64,000 nucleotides of DNA from assembly GCF_013359695.1 (NCBI RefSeq), contig NZ_JABFMU010000002.1:62001-126000 (forward strand), in the 5' to 3' direction. This stretch comes from Pseudomonas sp. C2B4 (GTDB lineage: Bacteria; Pseudomonadota; Gammaproteobacteria; Pseudomonadales; Pseudomonadaceae). How positions within the stretch are numbered: the stretch's first letter is position 1; every line of letters starts with the position of its first letter. Below are positions 18,541-27,969 of this stretch, in pieces. The notes beneath the pieces were generated by a model, which did no database searches, was not told the origin of the DNA, and saw only the letters and a list, made by a program, of their open reading frames with translations. The position numbers and the translations under genes are program-made.

Positions 18541-18661
18541 GTGGCGAGGGGATTTATCCCCGTTGGGTCGCGAAGCGGCCCCCAGCGTCCATTCAAACAG
18601 AATGAGGTTTCCGGATTTACGACTGCTTCGCAGCCGAACGGGGATAAATCCCCTCGCCACA
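18541..18661. repeat. Long inverted repeat, family B (GTGGCGAGGGGATTTATCCC)
   Basis: GTGGCGAGGGGATTTATCCC and its complement at 18640-18661 flank a spacer that carries a second, weaker pairing between GCGAAGCGGCC and GGCTGCGAAGC-like segments. The same element occurs at 33123-33213. It lies between convergent chpC and the DUF6124-type gene. Confidence 0.85.
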
Positions 18662-18673
18662 AAGGGGGCTGCG

Positions 18674-19042
18674 TTAAACCTTGGCCTCAGCCAACGTCTC
18701 ATGCTGATCCAGCGCCCGCTCCACCAATAAGTGCACCCCATCAGCCATCCTGCTCAGCGCCAAGGCCACCGAGCGGCGCGAACCTTCCACATCGTCCGCT
18801 AGATCCGCCGCGATGGCACTGATGGACAACAGGTCTTCGGAGGCGTTGGCCAGCAGCGCTTCGGTGCCGATATCGGGAGAGACAGTGAAGAGCTGGAATT
18901 TTTGGCGCCTGGCCGGTTTTTCGTGAGAGGGCGGGAAATAGTGGGAGAAGGCGCGGTCGGCGGCTTCCTTGAGCTTTTCGGCTTCGAGGGATGCATGGGA
19001 ATCGGGATCGGTTTCCGAAGGTGTGGGAGTAGCTTTGAACAT
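18674..19042 (-). CDS. Small DUF6124-type protein, function unknown
   Basis: This is a 122-residue soluble protein starting MFKATPTPSETDPDSHASLE. I chose the ATG at 19042, which has GGAG upstream. The N terminus is polar and low-complexity. The C-terminal two-thirds is helical and contains ALLANASEDLLSISAIAADL and GSRRSVALALSRMADGVHLL, a pattern found in short Pseudomonas-specific proteins that I recall as DUF6124. There is no signal peptide or membrane span. No function is assigned. It is convergent with chpC and divergent from the mdc operon. Confidence 0.7.
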   Translation of the reverse strand: MFKATPTPSETDPDSHASLEAEKLKEAADRAFSHYFPPSHEKPARRQKFQLFTVSPDIGTEALLANASEDLLSISAIAADLADDVEGSRRSVALALSRMADGVHLLVERALDQHETLAEAKV

Positions 19043-19256
19043 GGTGAAGCTCCGAATAATGAGTTTTAGCAGCTCCATTTTTTCGGGGTTCCAAACCCGG
19101 TCGCTTAATTTGCAGCGACACCCAAACGATAAAGATCAGCGCAAAAGCCCACCAGTCAGCGGGCTCCGGCATTGTTGTAGGTAGCGACGCAAGATTACGT
19201 AGCCGCTGCCCCTTCCTGTCGACAAGCTTTTAAACAAAAAACCACAGCTGAAGATT

Positions 19257-19288
19257 CCCAAAGTGGGACCGATCGGTCCTCTTTTGGG
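19257..19288. promoter_or_regulatory. 32-bp imperfect palindrome
   Basis: The outer arms CCCAAA/TTTGGG and a perfect 14-bp core GGACCGATCGGTCC share one dyad centre, with three mismatched positions in between. It is 243 bases before mdcA, with no T-run, so it resembles a protein-binding site more than a terminator. The bound protein is unknown. Confidence 0.45.
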
Positions 19289-19340
19289 ACTTATCGATCA
19301 CTCGTTCCGGCATTGAGAACTGCTGTGATTGTGCCGGCCC

Positions 19341-19417
19341 TTTCGCGAGCAGGCTCGCTCCCACAGGTTTTGTGAACGCCGCCAACCCATTGTGGGAGCG
19401 AGCCTGCTCGCGAAGGC
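19341..19417. repeat. REP pair (family A)
   Basis: TTTCGCGAGCAGGCTCGCTC and its inverse are about 26 bases apart, 115-190 bases before mdcA. Confidence 0.85.
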
Positions 19418-19530
19418 GTCGGCTCGAACAACCATTAACTTGAGCGTAACAATCCACCACCCAGCTTGATTGATACCCCCACCCAACCCTCCTACTGTGA
19501 CCCCCACGACAGCGAACCCGTGGAGTGGTC

Positions 19531-21201
19531 ATGACAACAACAATATCCCCCGACTCGCGATGGACGCGGCGGCGCAGCGAGAAGCAGCGGCGTCTGGCGT
19601 TGGTCAAGGGCCTTGCCGATGGTGTGGTGTTGCCCACCGACAAGATCGTGGCGGCGCTGGAGGCGTTGATCCTGCCCGGCGACCGAGTGGTGCTCGAAGG
19701 CAACAACCAGAAGCAGGCGGATTTTCTTTCCCGCTCCCTGGCCAAGGTTGATCCGGCCAGGCTGCATGACCTGCACATGATCATGCCCAGCGTCGGTCGC
19801 GCCGAGCATCTGGACCTGTTCGAACGCGGCATCGCCCGCAAGCTCGACTTTTCCTTCGCCGGCACCCAAAGCCTGCGCATCAGCCAGTTGCTCGAAGACG
19901 GCCTGCTGGAAATCGGCGCGATCCACACCTACATCGAACTCTACGCACGACTGGTGGTGGACCTGATTCCCAACGTCGTGCTTTCGGCCGGTTTCATGGC
20001 CGACCGCGCCGGCAACATCTACACCGGGCCCAGCACTGAAGACACGCCAGCACTGATCGAACCGGCAGCCTTCAGCGACGGCATCGTCATCGTCCAGGTC
20101 AACCAGTTGGTGGATGACGTCAGCGACCTGCCCCGGGTCGACATCCCGGCATCCTGGGTTGATTTCGTGGTGGTCGCCGACAAGCCGTTCTACATCGAGC
20201 CGTTGTTCACCCGCGACCCACGGCACATCAAGCCGGTGCACGTACTGATGGCGATGATGGCGATTCGCGGGATCTACGAAAAACACAACGTGCAGTCGCT
20301 CAATCACGGCATCGGCTTCAACACCGCCGCCATCGAACTGATCCTGCCCACCTACGGCGAATCCCTCGGCCTGAAAGGCAAGATCTGCCGCAACTGGACC
20401 CTCAACCCGCACCCGACGCTCATCCCAGCCATCGAAAGCGGCTGGGTCGAAAGCGTGCACTGCTTCGGCACCGAACTGGGGATGGAAAACTACATCGCCG
20501 CCCGGCCCGACGTGTTCTTCACCGGGCGCGACGGCTCCCTGCGTTCCAACCGGATGTTCAGCCAGCTGGCCGGGCAATACGCGGTGGACCTGTTCATCGG
20601 CGCCACTTTGCAAGTCGATGGCGACGGCCATTCCTCCACCGTGACCCGTGGGCGCCTGGCCGGTTTCGGTGGGGCGCCGAACATGGGCCACGACCCACGC
20701 GGTCGTCGCCACGGTACGCCGGCCTGGCTCGACATGCGCCACACCGACGTCGCCGAACCGATGCTCGAACGCGGTAAGAAGCTCGTGGTGCAAATGGTCG
20801 AAACCTTCCAGGAAGGCGGCAAACCGACCTTCGTCGAGACCCTCGACGCCATCGACGTGGCGAAGAAAAGCGGCATGCCGCTGGCGCCGATCATGGTGTA
20901 TGGCGACGACGTCACCCACCTGCTCACTGAAGAAGGCATCGCCTACCTGTACAAGGCCCGTTCCCTGGAAGAACGCCAGGCGATGATCGCCGCCGTGGCC
21001 GGGGTGACCGCCATCGGCCTGCGTCATAACCCCAAAGACACCGCGCGCATGCGCCGCGAAGGCTTGATCGCCTTGCCCGAAGACTTGGGCATCCGCCGCA
21101 CCGACGCCACCCGCGAATTGCTCGCCGCCAAAAGCGTGGCCGATCTGGTGGAGTGGTCCGGTGGCCTCTACAACCCGCCCGCCAAGTTCAGGAGCTGGTA
21201 A
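19531..21201 (+). CDS. mdcA: Malonate decarboxylase alpha subunit MdcA
   Basis: MdcA is the acyl-carrier-protein transferase subunit, which swaps acetyl for malonyl on MdcC in the biotin-independent malonate decarboxylase complex (556 residues). The ATG at 19531 has GTGGAG eight bases upstream. Family blocks include [57 protein letters not shown] and the late NPPAKFRSW. It is the first gene of a tightly packed operon, and its TAA shares a base with the ATG of mdcB. Confidence 0.97.
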   Translation: MTTTISPDSRWTRRRSEKQRRLALVKGLADGVVLPTDKIVAALEALILPGDRVVLEGNNQKQADFLSRSLAKVDPARLHDLHMIMPSVGRAEHLDLFERGIARKLDFSFAGTQSLRISQLLEDGLLEIGAIHTYIELYARLVVDLIPNVVLSAGFMADRAGNIYTGPSTEDTPALIEPAAFSDGIVIVQVNQLVDDVSDLPRVDIPASWVDFVVVADKPFYIEPLFTRDPRHIKPVHVLMAMMAIRGIYEKHNVQSLNHGIGFNTAAIELILPTYGESLGLKGKICRNWTLNPHPTLIPAIESGWVESVHCFGTELGMENYIAARPDVFFTGRDGSLRSNRMFSQLAGQYAVDLFIGATLQVDGDGHSSTVTRGRLAGFGGAPNMGHDPRGRRHGTPAWLDMRHTDVAEPMLERGKKLVVQMVETFQEGGKPTFVETLDAIDVAKKSGMPLAPIMVYGDDVTHLLTEEGIAYLYKARSLEERQAMIAAVAGVTAIGLRHNPKDTARMRREGLIALPEDLGIRRTDATRELLAAKSVADLVEWSGGLYNPPAKFRSW

Positions 21202-22076
21202 TGCACGCATTCAACCTGCAACCGAAAACCATAAGCCTGGCTGAACGGCTGGCTGATCTGGCGGTGGACGCGCTGATCGACGAAGCGGACCTGTCGCCGA
21301 AACCGGCGCTGGTCGACCGTCGTGGCAGTGGTGCTCACTCCGATTTGCACCTTGGGCTGATGCACGCCTCGGCGCTGGCCTTGTGGCCGGCGTTCAAGGA
21401 AATGGCCGAGGCGGCCCTCTCGATTGGCGAAATCGGCTTGCCGCTGCGTGAAGCCATTGGCCTGATTGGCCGCGAAGGGGAGGAGGCGATGCTCGCCACC
21501 ACCCATGGCGTGAACACTCACCGTGGCGCGATCTGGGCCTTGGGCCTGCTGGTGGCTGCGGTTGCCCTGGAACCTGAAGCCAACGGCGCCGGCTCCATCG
21601 CTTTGCGCGCCGCCCGCCTGGCCTTGCTCGATGACCGCTACATGCCGCGTCCGCTCAGCCACGGCGCACAAGTCGCCCAGCGTTATGGTGCGCGGGGTGC
21701 CCGTGAAGAAGCGCAACTCGGTTTCCCGTCAGTCATCCAACGCGCTCTGCCGCAACTCAAACGCAGCCGCGCCGCCGGCCATGGCGAGCAGAACGCCCGG
21801 CTCGATGCACTGCTGGCGATCATGACGGACCTGTCCGACACCTGCGTGCTGTACCGCGCCGGGGAAGAAGGCCTGCACACCATGCAACGCGGTGCCCAAG
21901 CGGTGCTCGATGCAGGCGGCAGTGCCAGCCTGATGGGCCGTCGCCGCTTGCATGAGCTGGACCAACAACTGATCGCAATGAATGCCTCGCCCGGTGGCGC
22001 TGCCGACCTGCTCGCCGCCTGCCTGTTCATCGACCGTATCGAGTCGGGTGACTGCCTCATTCAGGGAGCTTACTGA
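21201..22076 (+). CDS. mdcB: Triphosphoribosyl-dephospho-CoA synthase MdcB
   Basis: MdcB makes 2'-(5''-triphosphoribosyl)-3'-dephospho-CoA, the precursor of the MdcC prosthetic group, from dephospho-CoA and ATP (291 residues). It belongs to the CitG/MdcB family, with [20 protein letters not shown] and [18 protein letters not shown] as recognisable blocks. The start at 21201 overlaps the mdcA stop by one base (TAATG). Its TGA overlaps the ATG of mdcC in the same way. Confidence 0.95.
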   Translation: MHAFNLQPKTISLAERLADLAVDALIDEADLSPKPALVDRRGSGAHSDLHLGLMHASALALWPAFKEMAEAALSIGEIGLPLREAIGLIGREGEEAMLATTHGVNTHRGAIWALGLLVAAVALEPEANGAGSIALRAARLALLDDRYMPRPLSHGAQVAQRYGARGAREEAQLGFPSVIQRALPQLKRSRAAGHGEQNARLDALLAIMTDLSDTCVLYRAGEEGLHTMQRGAQAVLDAGGSASLMGRRRLHELDQQLIAMNASPGGAADLLAACLFIDRIESGDCLIQGAY

Positions 22077-22375
22077 TGGAAACCTTATCCTTTGAATTCC
22101 CCGCCGGGCAGCCGCCACGCGGTCGCACGCTGGTGGGCTGTGTCGGCTCGGGCGATCTGGAAGTGCTGATCCAGCCGGGTCAACCCGGCAAGCTGACGAT
22201 CACCGTACAGACCTCGGTCAACGGCAGCGAACAGCGCTGGCAGCACCTGTTTGCGCGGATGTTCGACGGCCAGATGCCATCGGCGATGGACATCGATATC
22301 CACGATTTCGGCGCCACCCCCGGCGTGGTGCGCTTGCGTCTGGAACAGGGCTTCGAGGAGATCGGCCATGACTGA
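22076..22375 (+). CDS. mdcC: Malonate decarboxylase acyl carrier protein MdcC (delta)
   Basis: This 99-residue carrier protein holds the phosphoribosyl-dephospho-CoA arm. Ser25 in VGCVGSGDLEVLI is the expected attachment site. It overlaps mdcB by one base and mdcD by eight bases. Its small size and fold are typical of the CitD/MdcC group. Confidence 0.96.
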   Translation: METLSFEFPAGQPPRGRTLVGCVGSGDLEVLIQPGQPGKLTITVQTSVNGSEQRWQHLFARMFDGQMPSAMDIDIHDFGATPGVVRLRLEQGFEEIGHD

Positions 22376-23219
22376 CAGTGCCGCACTTCTCAACAAACAC
22401 AGCTTCGTCGAGCTCGGTGCCCGGCAACGGGCGAAGGCCCTGCTCGATGCCGGCACCTTTCGTGAATTGATCGATCCGTTTCAGCGGGTCATGTCGCCCT
22501 GGCTGTCGCGTCAGGGCGTGGTGCCGCAAGCCGATGACGGCGTGGTGATCGCCAAGGGCAGCCTCGACGGTTTGCCGGTGGTAATCGCTGCCATCGAAGG
22601 TGCATTCCAGGGTGGCAGTCTCGGTGAGGTCGGCGGGGCGAAAATCGCCGGTGCGCTGGAGCTGGCCGCCGAAGATAACCGCAACGGCATTCCGACCCGC
22701 GCCGTACTGCTGTTGGAAACCGGTGGCGTGCGCTTGCAGGAGGCCAACCTCGGCTTGGCGGCGATTGCCGATATCCACGCGGCGATTGTCGATTTGCGCC
22801 AGTACCAGCCTGTGATTGGCGTGGTTGCAGGCAGCGTCGGTTGCTTCGGAGGCATGTCGATTGCCGCCGGGTTGTGCAGCTACCTGGTGGTGACTCAGGA
22901 AGCGCGCCTGGGTTTGAACGGTCCGCAGGTGATCGAACAGGAAGCCGGACTCGACGAATACGATTCCCGCGACCGCCCCTTCATCTGGAGCCTGACCGGT
23001 GGCGAGCAACGTTTCGCCACGGGGCTGGTGGATCGCTACGCCGAAGATGACGTGGCGCAGATCCGCCAGCAGGTCGGCGAGTTGCTCAAGCAAGGTTTGC
23101 CAGCGCATCAGCGTAGCGGGCAGGCCGATCTGTACCTGCAACGGTTGGCGCGTCTGGATGCCGAACCGCAAATCGAACCGGCGACGGTTCGCGACCTGTA
23201 TCAAGGAGATCGCTCATGA
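22368..23219 (+). CDS. mdcD: Malonate decarboxylase beta subunit MdcD
   Basis: With MdcE, this subunit decarboxylates malonyl-S-ACP to acetyl-S-ACP (283 residues). The crotonase-type carboxyltransferase fold shows GAFQGGSLGEVGGAKIAGAL and GVVAGSVGCFGGMSIAAGL, whose glycine-rich turns form the oxyanion site. The start at 22368 (MTDSAALLNKHSFVELGARQ) lies inside the end of mdcC. It overlaps mdcE by four bases. Confidence 0.96.
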   Translation: MTDSAALLNKHSFVELGARQRAKALLDAGTFRELIDPFQRVMSPWLSRQGVVPQADDGVVIAKGSLDGLPVVIAAIEGAFQGGSLGEVGGAKIAGALELAAEDNRNGIPTRAVLLLETGGVRLQEANLGLAAIADIHAAIVDLRQYQPVIGVVAGSVGCFGGMSIAAGLCSYLVVTQEARLGLNGPQVIEQEAGLDEYDSRDRPFIWSLTGGEQRFATGLVDRYAEDDVAQIRQQVGELLKQGLPAHQRSGQADLYLQRLARLDAEPQIEPATVRDLYQGDRS

Positions 23220-24019
23220 GTGCGTATTCCCTCAGGGGCTTGAACTGGTTCAACGCCTTGAGTGGCGATGCCAAACCGGTCGGCGGTTTGCCAGCTTCGT
23301 TGAAAGTGGCCGATGGTTTTTTGGGCGATCAATCCGTGCGATTTCTCGCCGTGGTGGCCGATCCCGACAACCGTTTCGTCCGCGCCCGCAACGGCGAGGT
23401 TGGTCTACTCGAAGGCTGGGGTTTGGCCAAGGCTGTGGATGAAGTCATCGCAGCTGACTCGGATAAACCGCACAAGCGCGCCTTGATCGCCATCGTCGAT
23501 GTGCCGAGCCAGGCTTATGGTCGCCGCGAAGAAGCGCTCGGGATTCATCAGGCCCTGGCCGGTGCGGCGGACAGCTATGCCCGCGCTCGTCTGGCCGGGC
23601 ATGCCGTGATCGGGTTGCTGGTGGGCAAGGCCATGTCCGGCGCCTTCCTGGCGCACGGCTACCAGGCCAACCGCTTGATCGCCCTGCGTGACCCGGGGGT
23701 GATGGTGCATGCCATGGGTAAGGCGTCGGCAGCGCGGGTAACGCTGCGCAGTGTCGAGGAATTGGAAACCCTGGCCGCCAGCGTGCCGCCGATGGCCTAT
23801 GACATCGACAGCTATGCCAGCCTCGGCCTGCTCTGGGAAACCCTGTCGGTGGATCAGATCGAGCAGCCAACCGCCGCCGATCTGAGTCGTGTGTCGCAAT
23901 GCCTGACCCAGGCCATTGGCGATGTCGCCGAGAAGGGCCGTGACCTGAGCAGCCGTTTAGGCGCCAGCAACCGTGCGGCCTCGAGCCATGTTCGCCAACT
24001 GTTGAGAGCGCAGTGGTGA
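23216..24019 (+). CDS. mdcE: Malonate decarboxylase gamma subunit MdcE
   Basis: MdcE is the partner of MdcD in the decarboxylase heterodimer (267 residues). It starts MSAYSLRGLNWFNALSG and contains VDVPSQAYGRREEALGIH and VIGLLVGKAMSGAFLAHGYQ. The ATG overlaps the mdcD stop by four bases (ATGA). The gene ends in TGA at 24017-24019, within the start region of mdcG. Confidence 0.95.
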   Translation: MSAYSLRGLNWFNALSGDAKPVGGLPASLKVADGFLGDQSVRFLAVVADPDNRFVRARNGEVGLLEGWGLAKAVDEVIAADSDKPHKRALIAIVDVPSQAYGRREEALGIHQALAGAADSYARARLAGHAVIGLLVGKAMSGAFLAHGYQANRLIALRDPGVMVHAMGKASAARVTLRSVEELETLAASVPPMAYDIDSYASLGLLWETLSVDQIEQPTAADLSRVSQCLTQAIGDVAEKGRDLSSRLGASNRAASSHVRQLLRAQW

Positions 24020-24633
24020 GCGCGCTCATGGCCCATGACCTGCTCTGGGGCATGACCCCGGGGCAGCTGCCTGAGGATGCGCCTGCGTGGGCGATTGCAT
24101 CGCTCGATGCCGGGCAACCGGTGGTGGTGCGCCGTGCGGTATCGGCGGTGGGGCAGGTGGCGGTCGGCGTGCGTGGGCGTTTGCGTGAGCAGCGTTATGC
24201 AACGTCGATGGCGATCGCCGCTGTCTCGCGCCGGGTACGGCCGGAACAGCTCTGCCATGTCGATATCGGCCGGGACTTGCCGGCCGTTCGGGCGCTGAAA
24301 CACTTGCGTCCATTGCTCGATGCTTGCGGTTGGATTTGGGGGGTGAGTGGCAGCGCCGGGTTTGAACTGGCCAGTGGATTTTCCGCCCTGCACGAGGGCA
24401 GCGACCTGGATCTGATTCTGCGCACGCCACAACCCCTGTCACGTGTTCAAGCGCGGGAACTGTTGAGGGTGCTCGATTCAGTTGAGTGTGCGGTGGACAT
24501 GCAATTGCAGATGCCATTGGGCGCTGTCGCCTTGCGCGAATGGGCCGGATCTTCGGGTCGGGTGCTGCTCAAGAATGCCACCCAGGCTTGTCTGGTCATC
24601 GATCCGTGGAACCCGCAGGAGCAGGCAGCGTGA
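24016..24633 (+). CDS. mdcG: Phosphoribosyl-dephospho-CoA transferase MdcG
   Basis: MdcG transfers the prosthetic group made by MdcB onto MdcC (about 205 residues). It belongs to the nucleotidyltransferase-like MdcG/CitX group. The motif GSDLDLILR supplies the catalytic Asp pair, preceded by WIWGVSGSAGFELASG. Two GTG codons (24013 and 24016) and ATG 24028 are possible starts. I chose 24016 because GTGA overlaps the mdcE stop by four bases, as at other junctions of this operon. Confidence 0.9.
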   Translation: MSALMAHDLLWGMTPGQLPEDAPAWAIASLDAGQPVVVRRAVSAVGQVAVGVRGRLREQRYATSMAIAAVSRRVRPEQLCHVDIGRDLPAVRALKHLRPLLDACGWIWGVSGSAGFELASGFSALHEGSDLDLILRTPQPLSRVQARELLRVLDSVECAVDMQLQMPLGAVALREWAGSSGRVLLKNATQACLVIDPWNPQEQAA

Positions 24634-25541
24634 GCAGCTTGCTGGTGTTCCCGGGGCAAGGCGCGCAGCAGCCGGGCATGCTCCGGCATGTGGTTCGGGA
24701 AACCCTGGACGAGGCCAGCGACGTGCTCGGTGAGGATGTCTCGCGGCTGGATTCACCCGAGGCGTTGCAATCGACAAGGGCCGTGCAGCTGTGCCTGTTG
24801 ATCGCCGGCGTGGCGGCTTCGCGGCAGTTGGCGATGCCGGCGGATTACGTCGCCGGGTTGTCCATTGGTGCTTATCCGGCGGCGGTGGTGGCCGGGGCTT
24901 TGGGTTTCAGCGATGCACTGCATCTGGTCAGCCTGCGCGGTGAGCTGATGCAGCAGGCTTATCCACAGGGCTACGGCATGACCGCGATCATCGGTCTGGA
25001 TCTGGCAACGGTGGAAGGCTTGCTGGCGCAGGTTCACCGCGTTGATTCGCCGGTTTACCTGGCCAACATCAACGCCGATAACCAGGTGGTGATTGCCGGC
25101 AATGACGGTGCGATGAAAGCGGTGGCCGAGCTGGCGAAAAAACGTGGCGCCGGCCTGGCCAAGCGCCTGGCGGTCAGCGTGCCATCGCACTGCCCGCTGC
25201 TGGAAAAACCGGCAAAGATGTTGGCTGAAGCCTTCGCCAGTGTGCAATTGAAAACACCGGTATTGGGCTATCTCAGCGGCAGTCGCGCCCGGCCCGTCAC
25301 TCACATCGAAGCCTTGCGCGACGACCTGGCTTACAACATGTGCCGCGTGGTGGATTGGCGCGGCACGGTACAAAGCGCCTACGAGCGTGGCGTGCGTCTA
25401 CAAATCGAACTGCCGCCCGGTGCGGTGCTGACCGGGCTGGCGCGCCGGGTGTTCGAGCAGGGTACCGTGATTGCTTTCGACGGTGCCCGGCTCGATACCC
25501 TGCAGTCGCTGTTGCGTGAGGAGGGAAGCCGCCAACCCTAG
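24630..25541 (+). CDS. mdcH: Malonate decarboxylase epsilon subunit MdcH (malonyl-CoA:ACP transacylase)
   Basis: MdcH loads malonyl from malonyl-CoA onto the carrier to prime the complex (303 residues). It is a FabD-like acyltransferase. The nucleophile is Ser78 in GLSIGAYPAAV, after the N-terminal FPGQGAQQPGM motif. The GTG start at 24630 overlaps the mdcG stop by four bases. A 65-base gap separates it from the transporter pair. Confidence 0.95.
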   Translation: MSSLLVFPGQGAQQPGMLRHVVRETLDEASDVLGEDVSRLDSPEALQSTRAVQLCLLIAGVAASRQLAMPADYVAGLSIGAYPAAVVAGALGFSDALHLVSLRGELMQQAYPQGYGMTAIIGLDLATVEGLLAQVHRVDSPVYLANINADNQVVIAGNDGAMKAVAELAKKRGAGLAKRLAVSVPSHCPLLEKPAKMLAEAFASVQLKTPVLGYLSGSRARPVTHIEALRDDLAYNMCRVVDWRGTVQSAYERGVRLQIELPPGAVLTGLARRVFEQGTVIAFDGARLDTLQSLLREEGSRQP

Positions 25542-25606
25542 ATCACCGACTCAGGCCTTCGAACAACAAAAACAACATTCGACGATGCACTTTGAGGACA
25601 ACAACA

Positions 25607-26023
25607 ATGATTATTTACGGTGTGGCGCTGTTGGCGATCTGTACGCTGGCAGGGGTGATCATGGGCGACATGCTCGGCGTGTTGCTGGGCGTCAAATCCA
25701 ACGTCGGCGGGGTCGGGATCGCGATGATCCTGTTGATCTGCGCGCGGCTGTGGATGCAGAAACGCGGCGGCATGACCAGGGATTGCGAGATGGGCGTCGG
25801 CTTCTGGGGTGCCATGTACATTCCGGTGGTGGTGGCGATGGCGGCGCAACAGAACGTGGTCACGGCCCTGCACGGCGGCCCGGTGGCGGTACTGGCGGCG
25901 ATCGGTTCGGTGGTGGTGTGCGGTTGCACCATTGCCTTGATCAGCCGGACCCACAAGGGCGAACCCTTGCCCGACGAACCGACGGAAATCTCTCCCGTCG
26001 GCACACCTGTAGGAGGTCGCTGA
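25607..26023 (+). CDS. madL: Malonate transporter subunit MadL
   Basis: This small membrane protein (138 residues, about four hydrophobic spans) works with MadM in sodium- or proton-coupled malonate uptake. The start at 25607 (MIIYGVALLAICTLAG) has GAGG ten bases upstream. It shows GVIMGDMLGVLLGVKSNVGG and LICARLWMQKRGGM. It is separated from madM by one base. Confidence 0.93.
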   Translation: MIIYGVALLAICTLAGVIMGDMLGVLLGVKSNVGGVGIAMILLICARLWMQKRGGMTRDCEMGVGFWGAMYIPVVVAMAAQQNVVTALHGGPVAVLAAIGSVVVCGCTIALISRTHKGEPLPDEPTEISPVGTPVGGR

Positions 26024-26024
26024 T

Positions 26025-26789
26025 ATGTGGGATCTCATCGAGAAAGGCCTGGAACATAACGGTCTGGTCACTGCATTCGCCTTCGTCGGCGTGATCATGT
26101 GGGTGTCGGTCATCCTATCGAAACGCCTGACCTTCGGGCGCATTCACGGCTCGGCGATAGCCATCGTCATCGGCCTGGTCCTGGCCTGGGTCGGCGGCAC
26201 GATGACCGGCGGGCAAAAAGGCCTGGCGGACCTGACGTTGTTTTCCGGCATCGGCCTGATGGGCGGCGCCATGCTGCGGGACTTCGCCATCGTCGCCACG
26301 GCGTTCGAAGTGCAGGCCACCGAAGCGAAAAAGGCCGGGTTGATCGGCGTGATCGCACTGCTGCTGGGCACGGTGCTGCCGTTCATTGTCGGGGCGTGCA
26401 TGGCCTGGGCGTTCGGTTATCGTGATGCAATCAGCATGACCACCATTGGCGCAGGCGCGGTGACTTACATCGTCGGCCCGGTGACGGGTGCAGCAATTGG
26501 CGCGACCTCGGATGTGATGGCGTTGTCGATTGCCACCGGGTTGATCAAGGCGATTCTGGTGATGGTCGGCACGCCGGTGGCGGCGCGCTGGATGGGCCTG
26601 GATAACCCACGGTCCGCGATGGTGTTCGGTGGCTTGGCCGGGACCGTCAGCGGTGTGACGGCGGGGCTGGCGGCGACGGATCGGCGGTTGGTGCCTTATG
26701 GGGCGTTGACCGCGACCTTCCATACCGGGCTTGGGTGCTTGCTGGGGCCGTCGTTGCTGTATTTCATTGTTCGCGGGATTGTGGGTTAA
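26025..26789 (+). CDS. madM: Malonate transporter subunit MadM
   Basis: This is the larger membrane component of the two-part malonate carrier (254 residues, roughly seven hydrophobic spans). It starts MWDLIEKGLEHNGLVTAFAF one base after madL, with AGGAGG in the end of madL serving as its ribosome site. It ends the mdc operon, and a REP pair follows. Confidence 0.93.
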   Translation: MWDLIEKGLEHNGLVTAFAFVGVIMWVSVILSKRLTFGRIHGSAIAIVIGLVLAWVGGTMTGGQKGLADLTLFSGIGLMGGAMLRDFAIVATAFEVQATEAKKAGLIGVIALLLGTVLPFIVGACMAWAFGYRDAISMTTIGAGAVTYIVGPVTGAAIGATSDVMALSIATGLIKAILVMVGTPVAARWMGLDNPRSAMVFGGLAGTVSGVTAGLAATDRRLVPYGALTATFHTGLGCLLGPSLLYFIVRGIVG

Positions 26790-26820
26790 CTCGTCGGATT
26801 ATTGTTGAATGGTCTGACGC

Positions 26821-26887
26821 CTTCGCGAGCAGGCTCGCTCCCACAAGGGATTGCATTCCAATGTGGGAGCGAGCCTGCTCGCGAAGG
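26821..26887. repeat. REP pair (family A)
   Basis: CTTCGCGAGCAGGCTCGCTC and its inverse are about 19 bases apart, between the convergent ends of madM and mdcR. Confidence 0.85.
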
Positions 26888-26900
26888 GCGCGACTCGGTC

Positions 26901-27815
26901 TTACGCCTGGCGATTGGCATACATCCGACACTCCGCCAGCAACGCCAGCAGATTCGGATCCCTCTCCTTGGCTTTCAGAAACACCACGCCAATGTGCTGC
27001 TGCAGTCGATACTTCTCCTGCAACGGAATCAGCTTCACCCGATTCTCGTAAACCGCCGCAATCCTCCCCGGCAGCAACGCATACCCAACGCCCGAGCTGA
27101 CCATGCTCAGCAGGGTGAAGATGTCGTTGACCTGCATGGCCACCTTTGGCTCGAACCCCGCCTGATTGAACACTCGATTGCCGTCCTGATGTGTGGCGAA
27201 GCCCTGGGTCAAGGTGATGAAGGTTTCGTCGCGGACTTCGGCCAGGTCGACTTCGCTTCGTTGTGCAAACTTCGAATCCGCCGGGGTGGCCAGGAATATA
27301 TCGTCGGAGAACAGCGGCAGGTGTTCCAGGTCCGGGTCGTTGATGCTGTCGTCCAGGGACACCAGGATCGCATCGACTTCCATGTTCTTGAGCTTGTACA
27401 ACAGGTCGAAATTCGAGCCGAGGATCAGGTCGATATTGAGTTCGCTACGGCGAATTTTCAGGCCCATGATCAGTTGCGGCACGGTCTTCACCGTCAGCGA
27501 ATACAGCGAGCCCAGTTTGAAGCGCTCGGCGGAGAATCCAGCCGCCTCGCGGGTCAGGCGCACGCTTTCGAGCACGTCCTGAATCAGTTTCTGTGCCCGC
27601 TCTTCCAGCACGTAAGCGCTTTCCAGGGGGGTCAGGTTGCGGCCTTCGTGCTTGAACAAAGGGCAGCGCAGGGCGCTTTCCAGTGAGTGAATCGCCCGAT
27701 GCACGCTGACGTTGCTGGTCTGCAACTCGGCGGCAGCCCGGGCCAGATTGCCGGTGCGCATGAAGGCCAGGAACACCTCGAGTTTCTTTAGGGTCAACTC
27801 TTCATCGATCAGCAT
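26901..27815 (-). CDS. mdcR: LysR-type regulator MdcR
   Basis: This 304-residue LysR-family regulator has an N-terminal winged helix (LTKKL-type start, AAAELQTSNVSVHRAIHSLE at about 27-46) and a substrate-binding C-terminal domain. Its place at the end of the malonate operon, on the opposite strand, matches the known regulator MdcR, which activates mdc expression in response to malonate. The operator upstream of mdcA could not be pinpointed. Confidence 0.88.
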   Translation of the reverse strand: MLIDEELTLKKLEVFLAFMRTGNLARAAAELQTSNVSVHRAIHSLESALRCPLFKHEGRNLTPLESAYVLEERAQKLIQDVLESVRLTREAAGFSAERFKLGSLYSLTVKTVPQLIMGLKIRRSELNIDLILGSNFDLLYKLKNMEVDAILVSLDDSINDPDLEHLPLFSDDIFLATPADSKFAQRSEVDLAEVRDETFITLTQGFATHQDGNRVFNQAGFEPKVAMQVNDIFTLLSMVSSGVGYALLPGRIAAVYENRVKLIPLQEKYRLQQHIGVVFLKAKERDPNLLALLAECRMYANRQA

Positions 27816-27969
27816 GGGGTGGACTCTTTTTGGAATGACCTGATTGTGCCTAATTGAGCTTCACTTGGCTCGACGGATTGGCGAGGGCGACGATCAGAAA
27901 CATTGCGCTTTTAAGCTTCAAGCCTGAGCCTTGCGTGTTGCGGTAACGATTTTCGAAGGTAGGTAGACG

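Larger units (their letters stand above)
19043..19530. other. Regulatory gap upstream of the mdc operon
   Basis: This 488-base gap holds the divergent start regions of the DUF6124-type gene and mdcA, a 32-bp imperfect palindrome and a REP pair. The last 110 bases before mdcA should contain its promoter and the MdcR target, but I cannot fix a -10/-35 pair with confidence. No credible gene is present. Confidence 0.5.
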
